NCBI GenBank assembly: GCA_012514785.1
Contig: JAAYZP010000351.1
Location: forward strand, 1 to 8,572
From: Propionibacterium sp.
GTDB taxonomy: Bacteria > Actinomycetota > Actinomycetes > Propionibacteriales > Propionibacteriaceae
DNA: 8,572 nucleotides
Direction of reading: 5' to 3'
Position numbers and translations under genes: made by a program. Within the stretch, counting starts at the first letter, position 1. Each line of letters opens with the position of its first letter. The notes beneath the pieces are model-generated. The model worked only from the letters and a program-made list of their open reading frames with translations, ran no database searches and was not told the origin of the DNA. Below are positions 1-6,772 of the stretch, one piece after another.

Positions 1-946
1 ACCCCTTCAGCGTCGCCATCAGCCCGGTGAGGTTGCCGATCAGCCGCCCGGCCTTCCCGCGGGCGAGTTCCGCGACGTCGGGGTTCTTCTTCTGCGGCAT
101 GATCGAGCTGCCGGTGGACCAGGCGTCGTCGAGGGTGGCGAAACCGAACTCTGCCGTGCACCAGAGGATGATGTCCTCGCTGAGCCGCGACAGGTCCACC
201 CCGATCTGCGCCAGCACGAACGCGGCCTCGGCCACGAGGTCGCGGGCGGCCGTGCCGTCGAGGGAGTTGGCGGCCGACGACGCGAACCCGAGCTCGCGGG
301 CCACCAGCTCCGGGTCCAGCCCGAGCGATGTCCCGGCCAGCGCGGCCGAGCCGTAGGGGCTCACCGCCAGGCGGCGGTCCAGATCCCGCAGCCGTTCGAC
401 GTCGCGCACCAGCGGCCAGGCGTGCGCCAGGAGGTGGTGGCTCAGCAGGATCGGCTGGGCCGACTGGAGGTGGGTGCGGCCCGGCATGACGGCGCCCATG
501 TACCGCTCGGCCCGCTCCGCGAGCGCCGCGAGGACGCCGTCGATATCCTGGGCGATGAGCCGGATCTCCTCCCGCAGATAGCGGCGGATCAGCGTCGCGA
601 TCTGGTCGTTGCGTGAGCGGCCCGCCCGCAGGCGTCCGCCGAGCTCCTCCCCGGCGACTTCCTTGAGCCCGCGCTCCAGCGCCCCGTGGACGTCCTCGTC
701 GGACTCGGCGGCGACGAACTCGCCCGCCTCGACGCGGCGGGCCAGCTCCGCCAATCCCTCGTCCATGGCCGCGGCCTGGACGTCGTCGAGGTAGCCGGCG
801 GCGTGCAGCGCCTTGGCGTGCGCGCGCGATCCGGCGACGTCGTGGAGCGCGAGGCGCCAGTCGAACTGCGTGGATTTGCTGAGTGCGAACATCGCCTCGC
901 TGGGGCCGCCCTCGAAGCGTCCTCCCCAGAGCCGTCCTTCGGTCAT
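1..946 (-). CDS. argH: Argininosuccinate lyase, C-terminal part cut off by the window edge
   Basis: Cytosolic enzyme of the last arginine step: it splits argininosuccinate into arginine and fumarate. The first 315 residues are present; a full protein is usually about 460-480 aa, so roughly a third lies beyond the left edge. Visible family marks are the N-terminal LWGGRFEGG (residues 6-14), GRSRNDQ (109-115), MPGRTHLQSAQP (154-165, with His159 as the expected catalytic acid/base) and the fumarase/aspartase-superfamily signature GSSIMPQKKNPD (279-290) on the mobile loop that carries the catalytic serine. The ATG shares an ATGA with the argR stop, and GAAGGA lies 6 nt upstream as a good ribosome binding site. 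It is the most distal operon gene seen here. argG, its usual partner, does not precede it. No frameshift is seen in the visible part. Confidence 0.96.
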   Translation of the reverse strand, partial: MTEGRLWGGRFEGGPSEAMFALSKSTQFDWRLALHDVAGSRAHAKALHAAGYLDDVQAAAMDEGLAELARRVEAGEFVAAESDEDVHGALERGLKEVAGEELGGRLRAGRSRNDQIATLIRRYLREEIRLIAQDIDGVLAALAERAERYMGAVMPGRTHLQSAQPILLSHHLLAHAWPLVRDVERLRDLDRRLAVSPYGSAALAGTSLGLDPELVARELGFASSAANSLDGTAARDLVAEAAFVLAQIGVDLSRLSEDIILWCTAEFGFATLDDAWSTGSSIMPQKKNPDVAELARGKAGRLIGNLTGLMATLKG

Positions 947-1428
947 GTGGCTTCCTTCGTCGGTAGTCCGGTCTTGGTCATGATGCTGAGTTCGCCGGCG
1001 ACGCGGTCGGCGGTCTTGGCGTCCTGCGCGATCACCAGCACGGTGTCGTCGCCGGCGATGGTGCCGACGACGCCCGGGATCGCGCCGCGGTCGAGCGCGG
1101 AGCCGAAGTACTGCGCCGCCCCGGGCGGGGTGCGCAGCACGATCTGGTTCATCGCCACGTGCAGGGATTGCAGCAGCTCGCCGCACAAACGCGCGAGCCG
1201 CTCGGCCGCCGCGTGGTCCTGGGCCTGCATGACGTAGACCAGCGCGCCGTCGGCGTTGCGCTGGCGGGCGGCGCCCAGTGCGAGCAGGTCCTTCGACAAC
1301 GTCGACTGGCTGACCACGATGCCCTCCGCGCGCAGGGCGTCCGAGAGTTCGGCCTGGGAGGTGTAGCGCGCCTCGTCGAGCAGTTGGCGCAGCGTTGCCT
1401 GGCGCCCAGCCCTCGACACCTCAGCCAT
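943..1428 (-). CDS. argR: Arginine repressor ArgR
   Basis: Transcriptional repressor of arginine biosynthesis. In this family the hexamer binds arginine and then ARG-box operators. The 161 aa match the family length (about 150-170). The N-terminal winged helix-turn-helix spans about residues 8-58, with the recognition segment SQSTLSKDLLALGA at 40-53. The C-terminal oligomerisation and arginine-binding domain has the diagnostic GTIAGDDTVLVIA (122-134), whose paired Asp127/Asp128 are the expected arginine contacts. The start ATG lies 8 nt inside the end of argD, and the stop overlaps the argH start, so it is made from the operon it probably represses (autoregulation is inferred). No strong Shine-Dalgarno is visible, which suggests translation coupled to argD. 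In many actinobacteria argF precedes and argG follows this gene; here neither does. Confidence 0.96.
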   Translation of the reverse strand: MAEVSRAGRQATLRQLLDEARYTSQAELSDALRAEGIVVSQSTLSKDLLALGAARQRNADGALVYVMQAQDHAAAERLARLCGELLQSLHVAMNQIVLRTPPGAAQYFGSALDRGAIPGVVGTIAGDDTVLVIAQDAKTADRVAGELSIMTKTGLPTKEAT

Positions 1429-2593
1429 GGCGATCCAGGAGGCCGGGCAGCGCGTCGACGAACGGCCGGAGTTCCTCGCGCGTGATGATCAGCGGCGGCG
1501 CGAGGCGCAGCACGTCGGGGCGCGGGGCGTTGATGATGAACCCCGCCTCGAGCGCGGCCTCGGCGATCGCGGGCGCGCGGTTGCTGTCCAGCACCACGCC
1601 GCGCAGGAGCCCGCGCCCACGGACGCCCTTGATCTTCAGGTGGCCGAGCTGTGTGAGCGCGTCGGCGAGCCACTCCCCCGTCTCCACGACGTGCGCCAGC
1701 AGCCCGTCCTCGAGCACGTCGAGGACGGCGTTGCCGGCGGCCGCCGCGACCGGGTTGCCGCCGAACGTCGTGCCGTGCTGGCCGGGGGTGAAGTACTGCG
1801 CCGCGGCCCCCGTCGCGAGGCAGGCGCCGACCGGGAAGCCGTTGCCGAGCCCCTTCGCGACCGTCACGAGGTCGGGGACGACCCCTTCCTCGGTGTGCGC
1901 GAACATGGCGCCGCAGCGGCCGATGCCGGTCTGGACCTCGTCGATCCAGAGCAGCGCGCCGTGCGCCTCCGTGATCCGGCGGGCGGCAGCGACGTAGCCC
2001 TCCGGCGCCGGCACGACGCCGTTCTCGCCCTGGATCACCTCGAGCAGCACGGCCGCGGTCTCGCCGTCGACGGCCGCCTCCAGCGCTGCGACGTCGCCGA
2101 AGGGAACGAACACCACGTCGCCCGGGAGTGGCTCGAAGGGTTCGCGGTACTTCGGCGTGTGCGTCACCGCGAGCGCGGCGCTGGTGCGGCCGTGGAAGGA
2201 TCCCTCCATGGCGACGATCTTCGTGCGCCCGGTCAGCCGCGTCAGCTTGAAGGCCGCCTCGTTGGCCTCCGAACCCGAGTTGGAGAAGAAGACCTTCGCG
2301 CCCTCCACCCCCAGCGCGGCGACGAGCCGCTCCGCGAGCTCGATCTGCGGCTCGGAGGCGTAGAGGTTGGAGATGTGGCCGAGCCTGTCGAGCTGCCCCG
2401 CGATCGCCGCGGTGACCCGCGCGTTCGCGTGCCCGAGCCCGAGCACCGCGAGCCCCGACAGCAGGTCGGTGTACTCGCGGCCGTCGGCGTCGCGCACGTG
2501 CACGCCCCGGCCCTCGACGAACACGCGCTTCGGTGCGCCGAACGTGTTCATCATGACGTCCGCGTAGCGCTGCGAGAGATCCTGGCCGGTCAT
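1421..2593 (-). CDS. argD: Acetylornithine aminotransferase
   Basis: Class-III, PLP-dependent aminotransferase that converts N-acetylglutamate semialdehyde plus glutamate to N2-acetylornithine, the fourth step of the acetylated arginine pathway; cytosolic. It has 390 aa, typical for ArgD. Visible marks are the phosphate-binding SNSGSEAN (104-111), SFHGRTSAAL (132-141), WIDEVQTGIGR (216-226, with Asp218 expected to hold the pyridine nitrogen), VAKGLGNGFPVGA (245-257, with Lys247 as the Schiff-base lysine), TTFGGNP (275-281) and the C-terminal LRLAPPL (362-368). The start ATG overlaps the argB stop by 4 nt, and the end overlaps argR by 8 nt. ArgD enzymes often also act on succinyldiaminopimelate in lysine synthesis; that dual role cannot be read from the sequence. 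Confidence 0.97.
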   Translation of the reverse strand: MTGQDLSQRYADVMMNTFGAPKRVFVEGRGVHVRDADGREYTDLLSGLAVLGLGHANARVTAAIAGQLDRLGHISNLYASEPQIELAERLVAALGVEGAKVFFSNSGSEANEAAFKLTRLTGRTKIVAMEGSFHGRTSAALAVTHTPKYREPFEPLPGDVVFVPFGDVAALEAAVDGETAAVLLEVIQGENGVVPAPEGYVAAARRITEAHGALLWIDEVQTGIGRCGAMFAHTEEGVVPDLVTVAKGLGNGFPVGACLATGAAAQYFTPGQHGTTFGGNPVAAAAGNAVLDVLEDGLLAHVVETGEWLADALTQLGHLKIKGVRGRGLLRGVVLDSNRAPAIAEAALEAGFIINAPRPDVLRLAPPLIITREELRPFVDALPGLLDRHG

Positions 2594-3468
2594 TGGTGCA
2601 CCATCGTTCCCACGCCCTCGTCGGTGAAGATCTCCAACAGCAGGGCGTGCGGTAGACGGCCGTCGTTGATCGTGGCATTGGTGACGCCCCCGTCGACCGC
2701 GGCCAGGCAGGCCTCGATCTTCGGGATCATGCCGGCCTCCAGGCTCGGCAGGAGCGCGCGGGCGTCGTCGGCGCTGATGTCCTGGATCAGGGAGTCGGGG
2801 TCGGGGTAGTCGGCGTAGAGCCCGGCCACGTTGGTGAGCATCACGAGGCGCTTCGCGCCGAGCGCCGCCGCCAGCGCGGCGGCCGCGGTGTCCGCGTTCA
2901 CGTTGTGGACCTGGCCGTGCTCGTCGGGCGCGACGGAGGCCACGACGGGGATGCGCCCCGCCTCGATGAGGTCGAGGATGTTGGTGGGGTCGACCGAGGC
3001 GACGTCGCCCACCAGGCCGAGGTCCACCTCCTCGTCGTCGACGACGACCGTTCGCTTCTGCGCCGTGAACAGGCCTCCGTCCTCCCCGGACATGCCGACG
3101 GCGAAGGGGCCGTGCTCGTTGATCATGTTCACCAGCTCGCGCCCCACCTGGCCGACGAGCACCATGCGCACGACGTCCATGGATTCCGGGGTGGTCACGC
3201 GAAGGCCGCCACGGAACTCGGAGCGGATGTCGAGGCGCTCCAGCATCGACGAGATCTGCGGACCGCCGCCGTGCACGACGACGGGCTTCACCCCGACGCG
3301 TCGCAGGAAGACGATGTCCTTGACCAGCGCGCGTTTGAGGGCGTCGTCGGTCATGGCGTTGCCGCCGTACTTGATCACCATGATCTCGCCCGAGTACTCG
3401 GTGAGCCAGGGCAGCGCCTCGATCAGGGTCTGCGCCTTGGCGAGGGGGGTGGGGTCGGCTGGCGTCAC
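2590..3468 (-). CDS. argB: Acetylglutamate kinase, probably arginine-feedback-inhibited
   Basis: Amino-acid kinase that phosphorylates N-acetylglutamate with ATP; cytosolic, and often the controlled step of the pathway. It has 292 aa. Visible marks are the glycine-rich VIKYGGNAM (31-39), VVHGGGPQI (64-72), FRGGLRVTTPE (85-95), HNVNADTAAAALA (188-200) and AGMIPKIEAC (245-254). The N-terminal extension LAKAQTLIEALPWL (9-22) matches the kinked helix that joins dimers into the ring-shaped hexamer of arginine-sensitive kinases, and the C-terminal PHALLLEIFTDEGVGTM (273-289) matches the arginine-site signature of that class, so feedback inhibition is inferred. The start is GTG, sharing a GTGA with the argJ stop; GCGGAG lies 8 nt upstream. 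No nearer alternative start keeps the N-terminal helix. Confidence 0.97.
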   Translation of the reverse strand: MTPADPTPLAKAQTLIEALPWLTEYSGEIMVIKYGGNAMTDDALKRALVKDIVFLRRVGVKPVVVHGGGPQISSMLERLDIRSEFRGGLRVTTPESMDVVRMVLVGQVGRELVNMINEHGPFAVGMSGEDGGLFTAQKRTVVVDDEEVDLGLVGDVASVDPTNILDLIEAGRIPVVASVAPDEHGQVHNVNADTAAAALAAALGAKRLVMLTNVAGLYADYPDPDSLIQDISADDARALLPSLEAGMIPKIEACLAAVDGGVTNATINDGRLPHALLLEIFTDEGVGTMVHQ

Positions 3469-4616
3469 GTCGAGTACTCCGCGTTCTCCTTGACGTAGTC
3501 GTACGTCAGGTCGTTGGTGTGGATGGTGGCGGTCTGCCCGCCGGCGTGGAGGTCGACGTGCACGTGCACGTCGCGCCCGGAGAGGTCCACCAGGGAGCGG
3601 TCCTCACCGATCTGGCCGGCGCGGCACACCTGCACGCCGTTGAAGCCGACGTCGATCCGGTCGGGGTCGAACTCGGCGTCGGTGACGCCGATGGCGCTCA
3701 ACACGCGGCCCCAGTTGGGGTCCTCGCCGAAGATCGCGCACTTGAAGAGGTTCGAGCGGGCGATCTCGCGCCCGACGGTCACGGCGTCGTCCTCCGTCGC
3801 CGCGCCGACGACCTCGATCCGGATGTCGTGCGCCGCGCCCTCGGCGTCGCCGATGAGCTGCAGCGCCAGGTCCTGCGAGACGACGGTGAGCGCCTCGGCG
3901 AGCTCGTCCTCGCCGATGCGGCGCCCGGACGCGCCGGAGGCCATGGCGAGCACGGTGTCGTTGGTGGACATGCAGCCGTCGGAGTCGATGCGGTCGAACG
4001 TCACGAGGGTGGCGCGGCGCAGCGCGCGGTCGAGCGTGCCGGGATCCACGTCGACGTCGGTGGTGAGCACGACGAGCATCGTCGCCAGTCCGGGCGCGAG
4101 CATGCCCGCGCCCTTCGCCATGCCGCCGACCGACCACCCGTCGCGCGTCACGGCCGCCTCCTTGTGGACCGTGTCCGTGGTCATGATGGCCCGGGCGGCG
4201 TCGACGCCCCCGTCCTCCGACAGCCCACGGACCGCGTCGTCGACGCCGGCGAGCAGCTCGGGCATCGGCAGGCGCACACCGATCAGCCCGGTGGAGCAGA
4301 CGGCGACGTTGTCCGTCGGCACGGCGATGAGCTCGGCCACGCGCGAGGCCGTGGTGGCCGAATCCTGGAAGCCATCCGAACCGGTGCACGCGTTGGCGCC
4401 GCCGGAGTTCAGCACGACCGCCTGGAGGAGGCCGTCGGCCACCGCGTGCCGGGACCACTTGACCGGCGCTGCCTGGACGCGGTTGGTCGTGAAGACCGCC
4501 GCCGCGGCCATCTGGGGCCCGTCGTTGACGACGAGCGCGACGTCGGGGCCGCCGCCGGACTTCAGGCCCGCCGGCACGCCGGAGGCGCGGAAGCCCTTCG
4601 GGAGGGTGACGCTCAT
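3465..4616 (-). CDS. argJ: Glutamate N-acetyltransferase (ornithine acetyltransferase) ArgJ
   Basis: Ntn-type enzyme that moves the acetyl group from N2-acetylornithine to glutamate, giving ornithine and regenerating N-acetylglutamate. It has 383 aa. Self-cleavage is expected in KGAGMLAPGLATML (168-181), between Ala178 and Thr179, which frees Thr179 as the nucleophile and gives alpha and beta chains. Other marks are NSGGANACTG (70-79), CSTGLIG (107-113, with Thr109-Gly110 as the expected oxyanion hole), SDGCMSTNDT (212-221), CAIFGEDPNWGR (293-304) and the conserved C-terminal ENAEYST. I chose the ATG that overlaps the argC stop (ATGA), with GGAG 7 nt upstream; the frame stays open further upstream, but that part lies inside argC and has no ArgJ similarity. 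Some ArgJ enzymes also use acetyl-CoA; this cannot be decided here. Confidence 0.97.
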   Translation of the reverse strand: MSVTLPKGFRASGVPAGLKSGGGPDVALVVNDGPQMAAAAVFTTNRVQAAPVKWSRHAVADGLLQAVVLNSGGANACTGSDGFQDSATTASRVAELIAVPTDNVAVCSTGLIGVRLPMPELLAGVDDAVRGLSEDGGVDAARAIMTTDTVHKEAAVTRDGWSVGGMAKGAGMLAPGLATMLVVLTTDVDVDPGTLDRALRRATLVTFDRIDSDGCMSTNDTVLAMASGASGRRIGEDELAEALTVVSQDLALQLIGDAEGAAHDIRIEVVGAATEDDAVTVGREIARSNLFKCAIFGEDPNWGRVLSAIGVTDAEFDPDRIDVGFNGVQVCRAGQIGEDRSLVDLSGRDVHVHVDLHAGGQTATIHTNDLTYDYVKENAEYST

Positions 4617-5638
4617 GGTGCGACTCCGATGGTGTCGAGGCCGGCGGTCTCCGCGAGGCCGAGTGCGAGGTTCATGGACTGGACGGCGGCGCCTGCGGTG
4701 CCCTTGGTGAGGTTGTCGAGGGCGGAGATCGCGATGACGCGTCCTGCGGCCTCGTCGACGGTCACCTGCACCGTGACGCGGTTGGACCCCAGCACGGAGG
4801 CGGTCATCGGCCACTGTCCCTCCGGGAGGACGTCAACGAACGGCTCGTCGGCGTAGAACGCCTCGTAGGCGCCGCGCACGGCCGACGCGTCGCCGGTCAG
4901 CGGCGCGCTGCAAGTGGCGAGGATGCCGCGGGGCATGGGCACGAGCAGCGGGGTGAAGCTGACGCGCACGTCCTCGTCGGTGACCAGTCCCAGGTTCTGG
5001 ATGATCTCGGGCGTGTGCCGGTGCGAGCCGCCCACGCCGTAGGGCATCACGTTACCCATGATCTCGGAGCCGAGCAGGTGCGGCTTGAGCGACTTGCCCG
5101 CGCCCGACGTGCCGGAGGCGGCGACGACGTGGAGCTGGGATGGGTCGACGAGCCCGGCGGCGACGGCGGGCAACAGCGCGAGGGTGGACGCCGTCGGGTA
5201 GCAGCCGGGCACCGCGATGCGCCGCGCGCCGCGCAGAGCGTCGCGCTGGCCGGGGAGTTCGGGCAGGCCATAGGGCCACGTCCCGGCGTGCTCCCCGCCG
5301 TAGAACTCCGCCCACTGGTCGGGGTCGCTCAGCCGGAAGTCCGCGCCCGCGTCGACGACGAGCGTGTCGTCCGGGAGCTGGGCGGCGATCGCCGCGGAGG
5401 CGCCGTGCGGCAGTGCGAGGAACACGACGTCGTGGCCGGCGAGCACGTCGGCGCTCGTGGGCTCGACGATGCGGTCCGCCAGGGGCGCCAGGTGCGGCTG
5501 GTGGGCGCCCAGTCGGTCACCGACCGACGAGTTCCCGGTCAGCGCCCCGATCTCGACGTGGCTGTGCGCGAGCAGCAACCGGAGCAGCTCGCCCCCTGCG
5601 TATCCCGTGCAGCCGGCTACGGCAACCTTGATATCCAT
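4613..5638 (-). CDS. argC: N-acetyl-gamma-glutamyl-phosphate reductase
   Basis: NADPH-dependent reductase that turns N-acetylglutamyl phosphate into the semialdehyde, the third step of the pathway; cytosolic. It has 341 aa, as usual for the family. Visible marks are the N-terminal nucleotide-binding GCTGYAGGE (9-17), FLALPHGAS (73-81), the active-site VPGCYPTAS (143-151, with Cys146 as nucleophile), ASGTSGAGK (174-182), GSHRHTPEI (204-212, with a His as the expected acid/base) and the C-terminal DNLTKGTAGAAVQ (308-320). It is the first gene of the arg operon. The ATG chosen puts the Rossmann strand at the N-terminus. No Shine-Dalgarno lies before it; instead a -10-like element ends about 6 nt upstream, so the mRNA may be leaderless. 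An in-frame TTG 36 nt upstream would add 12 unconserved residues and is rejected. Confidence 0.96.
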   Translation of the reverse strand: MDIKVAVAGCTGYAGGELLRLLLAHSHVEIGALTGNSSVGDRLGAHQPHLAPLADRIVEPTSADVLAGHDVVFLALPHGASAAIAAQLPDDTLVVDAGADFRLSDPDQWAEFYGGEHAGTWPYGLPELPGQRDALRGARRIAVPGCYPTASTLALLPAVAAGLVDPSQLHVVAASGTSGAGKSLKPHLLGSEIMGNVMPYGVGGSHRHTPEIIQNLGLVTDEDVRVSFTPLLVPMPRGILATCSAPLTGDASAVRGAYEAFYADEPFVDVLPEGQWPMTASVLGSNRVTVQVTVDEAAGRVIAISALDNLTKGTAGAAVQSMNLALGLAETAGLDTIGVAP

Positions 5639-5644
5639 AGGGAA

Positions 5645-5674
5645 ACTATGCCACTCAAGTGGTAAATATTCCAA
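5645..5674 (-). promoter_or_regulatory. Candidate argC promoter (leaderless)
   Basis: On the minus strand TTGGAA (5674-5669) and CATAGT (5650-5645) are 18 nt apart and resemble -35 and -10 boxes. An overlapping TAGTTT (5648-5643) fits the actinobacterial TANNNT pattern. Six nt separate CATAGT from the A of the argC ATG, the spacing expected if transcription starts at the start codon itself. The stretch is conspicuously AT-rich for this genome and lies partly within the last codons of the upstream TetR gene. This is pattern matching only; the operon could also be read from the promoter of the upstream gene pair. Confidence 0.35.
5651..5662. promoter_or_regulatory. Short perfect dyad in the TetR-argC junction
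   Basis: CCACT-TG-AGTGG (read on the minus strand) is an inverted repeat with perfect 5-bp arms. It lies between the candidate -35 and -10 boxes of argC and covers the TetR stop codon. The position suits an operator, either part of the ArgR site or a site for the neighbouring TetR protein. It is short enough to occur by chance. Confidence 0.25.
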
Positions 5675-6176
5675 CTCCTCGACTCAGTATCCGAAGTCCC
5701 TCCTGGAAGGTCGCCTCTGCGGCCGCCTCGTCGAAGCCGCGGACCACCCCGAGCGCGCCCAGCTGCGCCTGTGTCTGGTCGTGCAGTGTCGCGCCGAGCA
5801 CGAAGTGTTCGAACGTGGCGAGGACGTCGCCTGCTCGCTCCGTCGGGACCAGCCCCCGGGCGGGCGCCGTCGGGTCCACCTCGCCCAGCCCCATGGCGCG
5901 GGTGGAGGCCACGAGTTCCGCGGCGTCGCGGCGGCCCAGCAGGAGTCGGCGGTACTCGGTTGCCCATCCCTGCAGGGTGTCCGCCTGCCCCATCGCGCCG
6001 AGGATGCCGTCGGCCACGGCCGCGAGGAGGGTCTGCTTGTTGGGCAGGTGGTAGTAGAGCGCGCCCGCTTGCACCCCGAGGAGGTCGGCGACGCGCCGCA
6101 TGCTCAGGTCCGCCAGGCCGTACTCGTCCAGGATCGCCTCCGCGGCGTCGACGATGGCGTCCCGGGTGAGCGCCAT
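5655..6176 (-). CDS. TetR-family transcriptional regulator
   Basis: DNA-binding regulator of 173 aa, short for the family (usually 190-220). The N-terminal helix-turn-helix spans about residues 5-51, with the typical LSMRRVADLLGVQAGALYYH (24-43) followed by LPNKQTLLAAVADGIL (44-59). The C-terminal ligand-binding part is small and helical; ATFEHFVLGATLHDQTQAQL (120-139) resembles the dimerisation helix of the classical TetR_C domain. The ligand is unknown. The start ATG shares one base with the stop of the membrane-protein gene (TGATG), so the two are probably co-translated. The gene ends 16 nt before argC on the same strand, and the argC control region lies over its 3' end. It probably represses its own unit, as is common for this family; control of the arg operon is possible but unproven. 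Confidence 0.9.
   Translation of the reverse strand: MALTRDAIVDAAEAILDEYGLADLSMRRVADLLGVQAGALYYHLPNKQTLLAAVADGILGAMGQADTLQGWATEYRRLLLGRRDAAELVASTRAMGLGEVDPTAPARGLVPTERAGDVLATFEHFVLGATLHDQTQAQLGALGVVRGFDEAAAEATFQEGLRILSRGVGIFTT
5658..5676. promoter_or_regulatory. Candidate ARG box (ArgR operator) upstream of argC
   Basis: On the minus strand this 19-nt imperfect dyad reads AGTTGGAATATTTACCACT; six of the nine base pairs around the central A match. Its AT-rich core and GGAAT left half resemble the E. coli ARG-box half TGAAT, while the right half is a poor match. It overlaps the candidate -35 box of argC, where a repressor would block transcription, and argR lies in the same operon. ArgR binding is an inference; I found no second box at the usual short spacing. 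Confidence 0.35.
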
Positions 6177-6568
6177 CAGTAGGTGTCCCGCACGATCGTG
6201 GACACCAAGGCCACGGGCACGAGCAGCGCCCCGGCCCAGATCGAGCCGTAGATCAGCCCGGCCGCGATCGACGCGACGCCGAGCTCGCCCCACATGAACA
6301 ACGCCGTGGTGCACACCACGTGCGCCACCCAGGTGACGACGCTCGCCGGGACCCAGCCGCCCGGGCGGAAGCCGGTGACCACCCACGCGGTGGCGGAGAC
6401 CAGCAGCGCGACGATGCCCACCACCCACCCGTTCCAGTTGAGCCCGGCGCGCGCAATCCCGAAGTGCAGGGTGCACAGCACCGCGATGCCCGTCAGGAGC
6501 AGCGCCGACAGCCGCAGCTGTGCGCGCAACAGCTTGCGGCGCTCTCGACTCGTCGCGGGATCTGCCAT
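6176..6568 (-). CDS. Four-helix membrane protein of unknown function, paired with the TetR regulator
   Basis: I do not recognise this protein family. It has 130 aa: a basic N-terminal tail (SRERRKLLRAQLR, 7-19) and four hydrophobic segments at about 19-38, 47-66, 72-93 and 97-124, with short loops (FRPGG at 67-71). The positive tail suggests a cytoplasmic N-terminus, and four segments would put the C-terminus (VRDTY) inside as well. There is no signal-peptide cleavage site or known catalytic motif. It is too short for a classical transporter on its own but could act as an oligomer. The TGA overlaps the TetR ATG by 1 nt, and the gene stands first in the leftward unit, divergent from the binding-protein gene. 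TetR regulators are often encoded next to the membrane protein they control, which is the only functional hint. The ATG has only a weak upstream purine stretch. Confidence 0.8.
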   Translation of the reverse strand: MADPATSRERRKLLRAQLRLSALLLTGIAVLCTLHFGIARAGLNWNGWVVGIVALLVSATAWVVTGFRPGGWVPASVVTWVAHVVCTTALFMWGELGVASIAAGLIYGSIWAGALLVPVALVSTIVRDTY

Positions 6569-6749
6569 GGTCGGATACGGGCCTTCGGTGAGATGGGAAT
6601 ACGACGGTCACTGTATCGAAGCCCAAACGGATCGTGGCGGGGCGGCGCCACGCGGTTCTTGCAGCTCGGGGGCAACATCACGATTCGATGCCAGCATCCG
6701 GTCAGGCCTCGCGTCGGTGGCCCAAAGATGCTTAGGTACTCACCATGCA

Positions 6750-6770
6750 TGCGATCATCGTGCGATCGCA
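6750..6770. promoter_or_regulatory. Inverted and direct repeat upstream of the binding-protein gene (possible operator)
   Basis: TGCGATC (6750-6756) recurs directly at 6761-6767, 11 bp later and so about one helical turn away, and its complement GATCGCA closes the stretch at 6764-6770. The result is a 7-bp-arm dyad with a 7-nt spacer, ending 26 nt before the ATG. It could bind a regulator or form a weak RNA hairpin in the leader. No known regulator consensus was matched. Confidence 0.35.
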
Positions 6771-6772
6771 GG

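Noticed and set aside
1427..2809. Long open frame of 460 codons on the plus strand
   Set aside because: It lies opposite argD and argB, which have clear catalytic motifs. The translation is Arg/Val/Glu/His-rich with no recognisable domain, as expected of an antisense frame in very GC-rich DNA.
4617..4814. N-terminal extension of argJ into argC
   Set aside because: The frame is open, but the added residues are Arg-rich and unlike ArgJ. The ATG in the ATGA overlap has a good ribosome binding site and starts the family homology.
3519..4856. Long open frame of 445 codons on the plus strand
   Set aside because: Antisense to argJ and the end of argC. Its composition is skewed to Val/Asp/Gly/Arg/His, it has no motif or ribosome binding site, and it is explained by codon bias of the real genes.
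5639..5674. Upstream TTG start for argC
   Set aside because: It would add 12 residues before the conserved nucleotide-binding strand, and the GAGGAG upstream abuts the TTG directly, leaving no spacing.
6177..6626. Longer TetR protein starting near 6626
   Set aside because: The extra stretch is an out-of-frame reading of the membrane-protein gene. The ATG at 6176 begins right at the normal TetR N-terminus.
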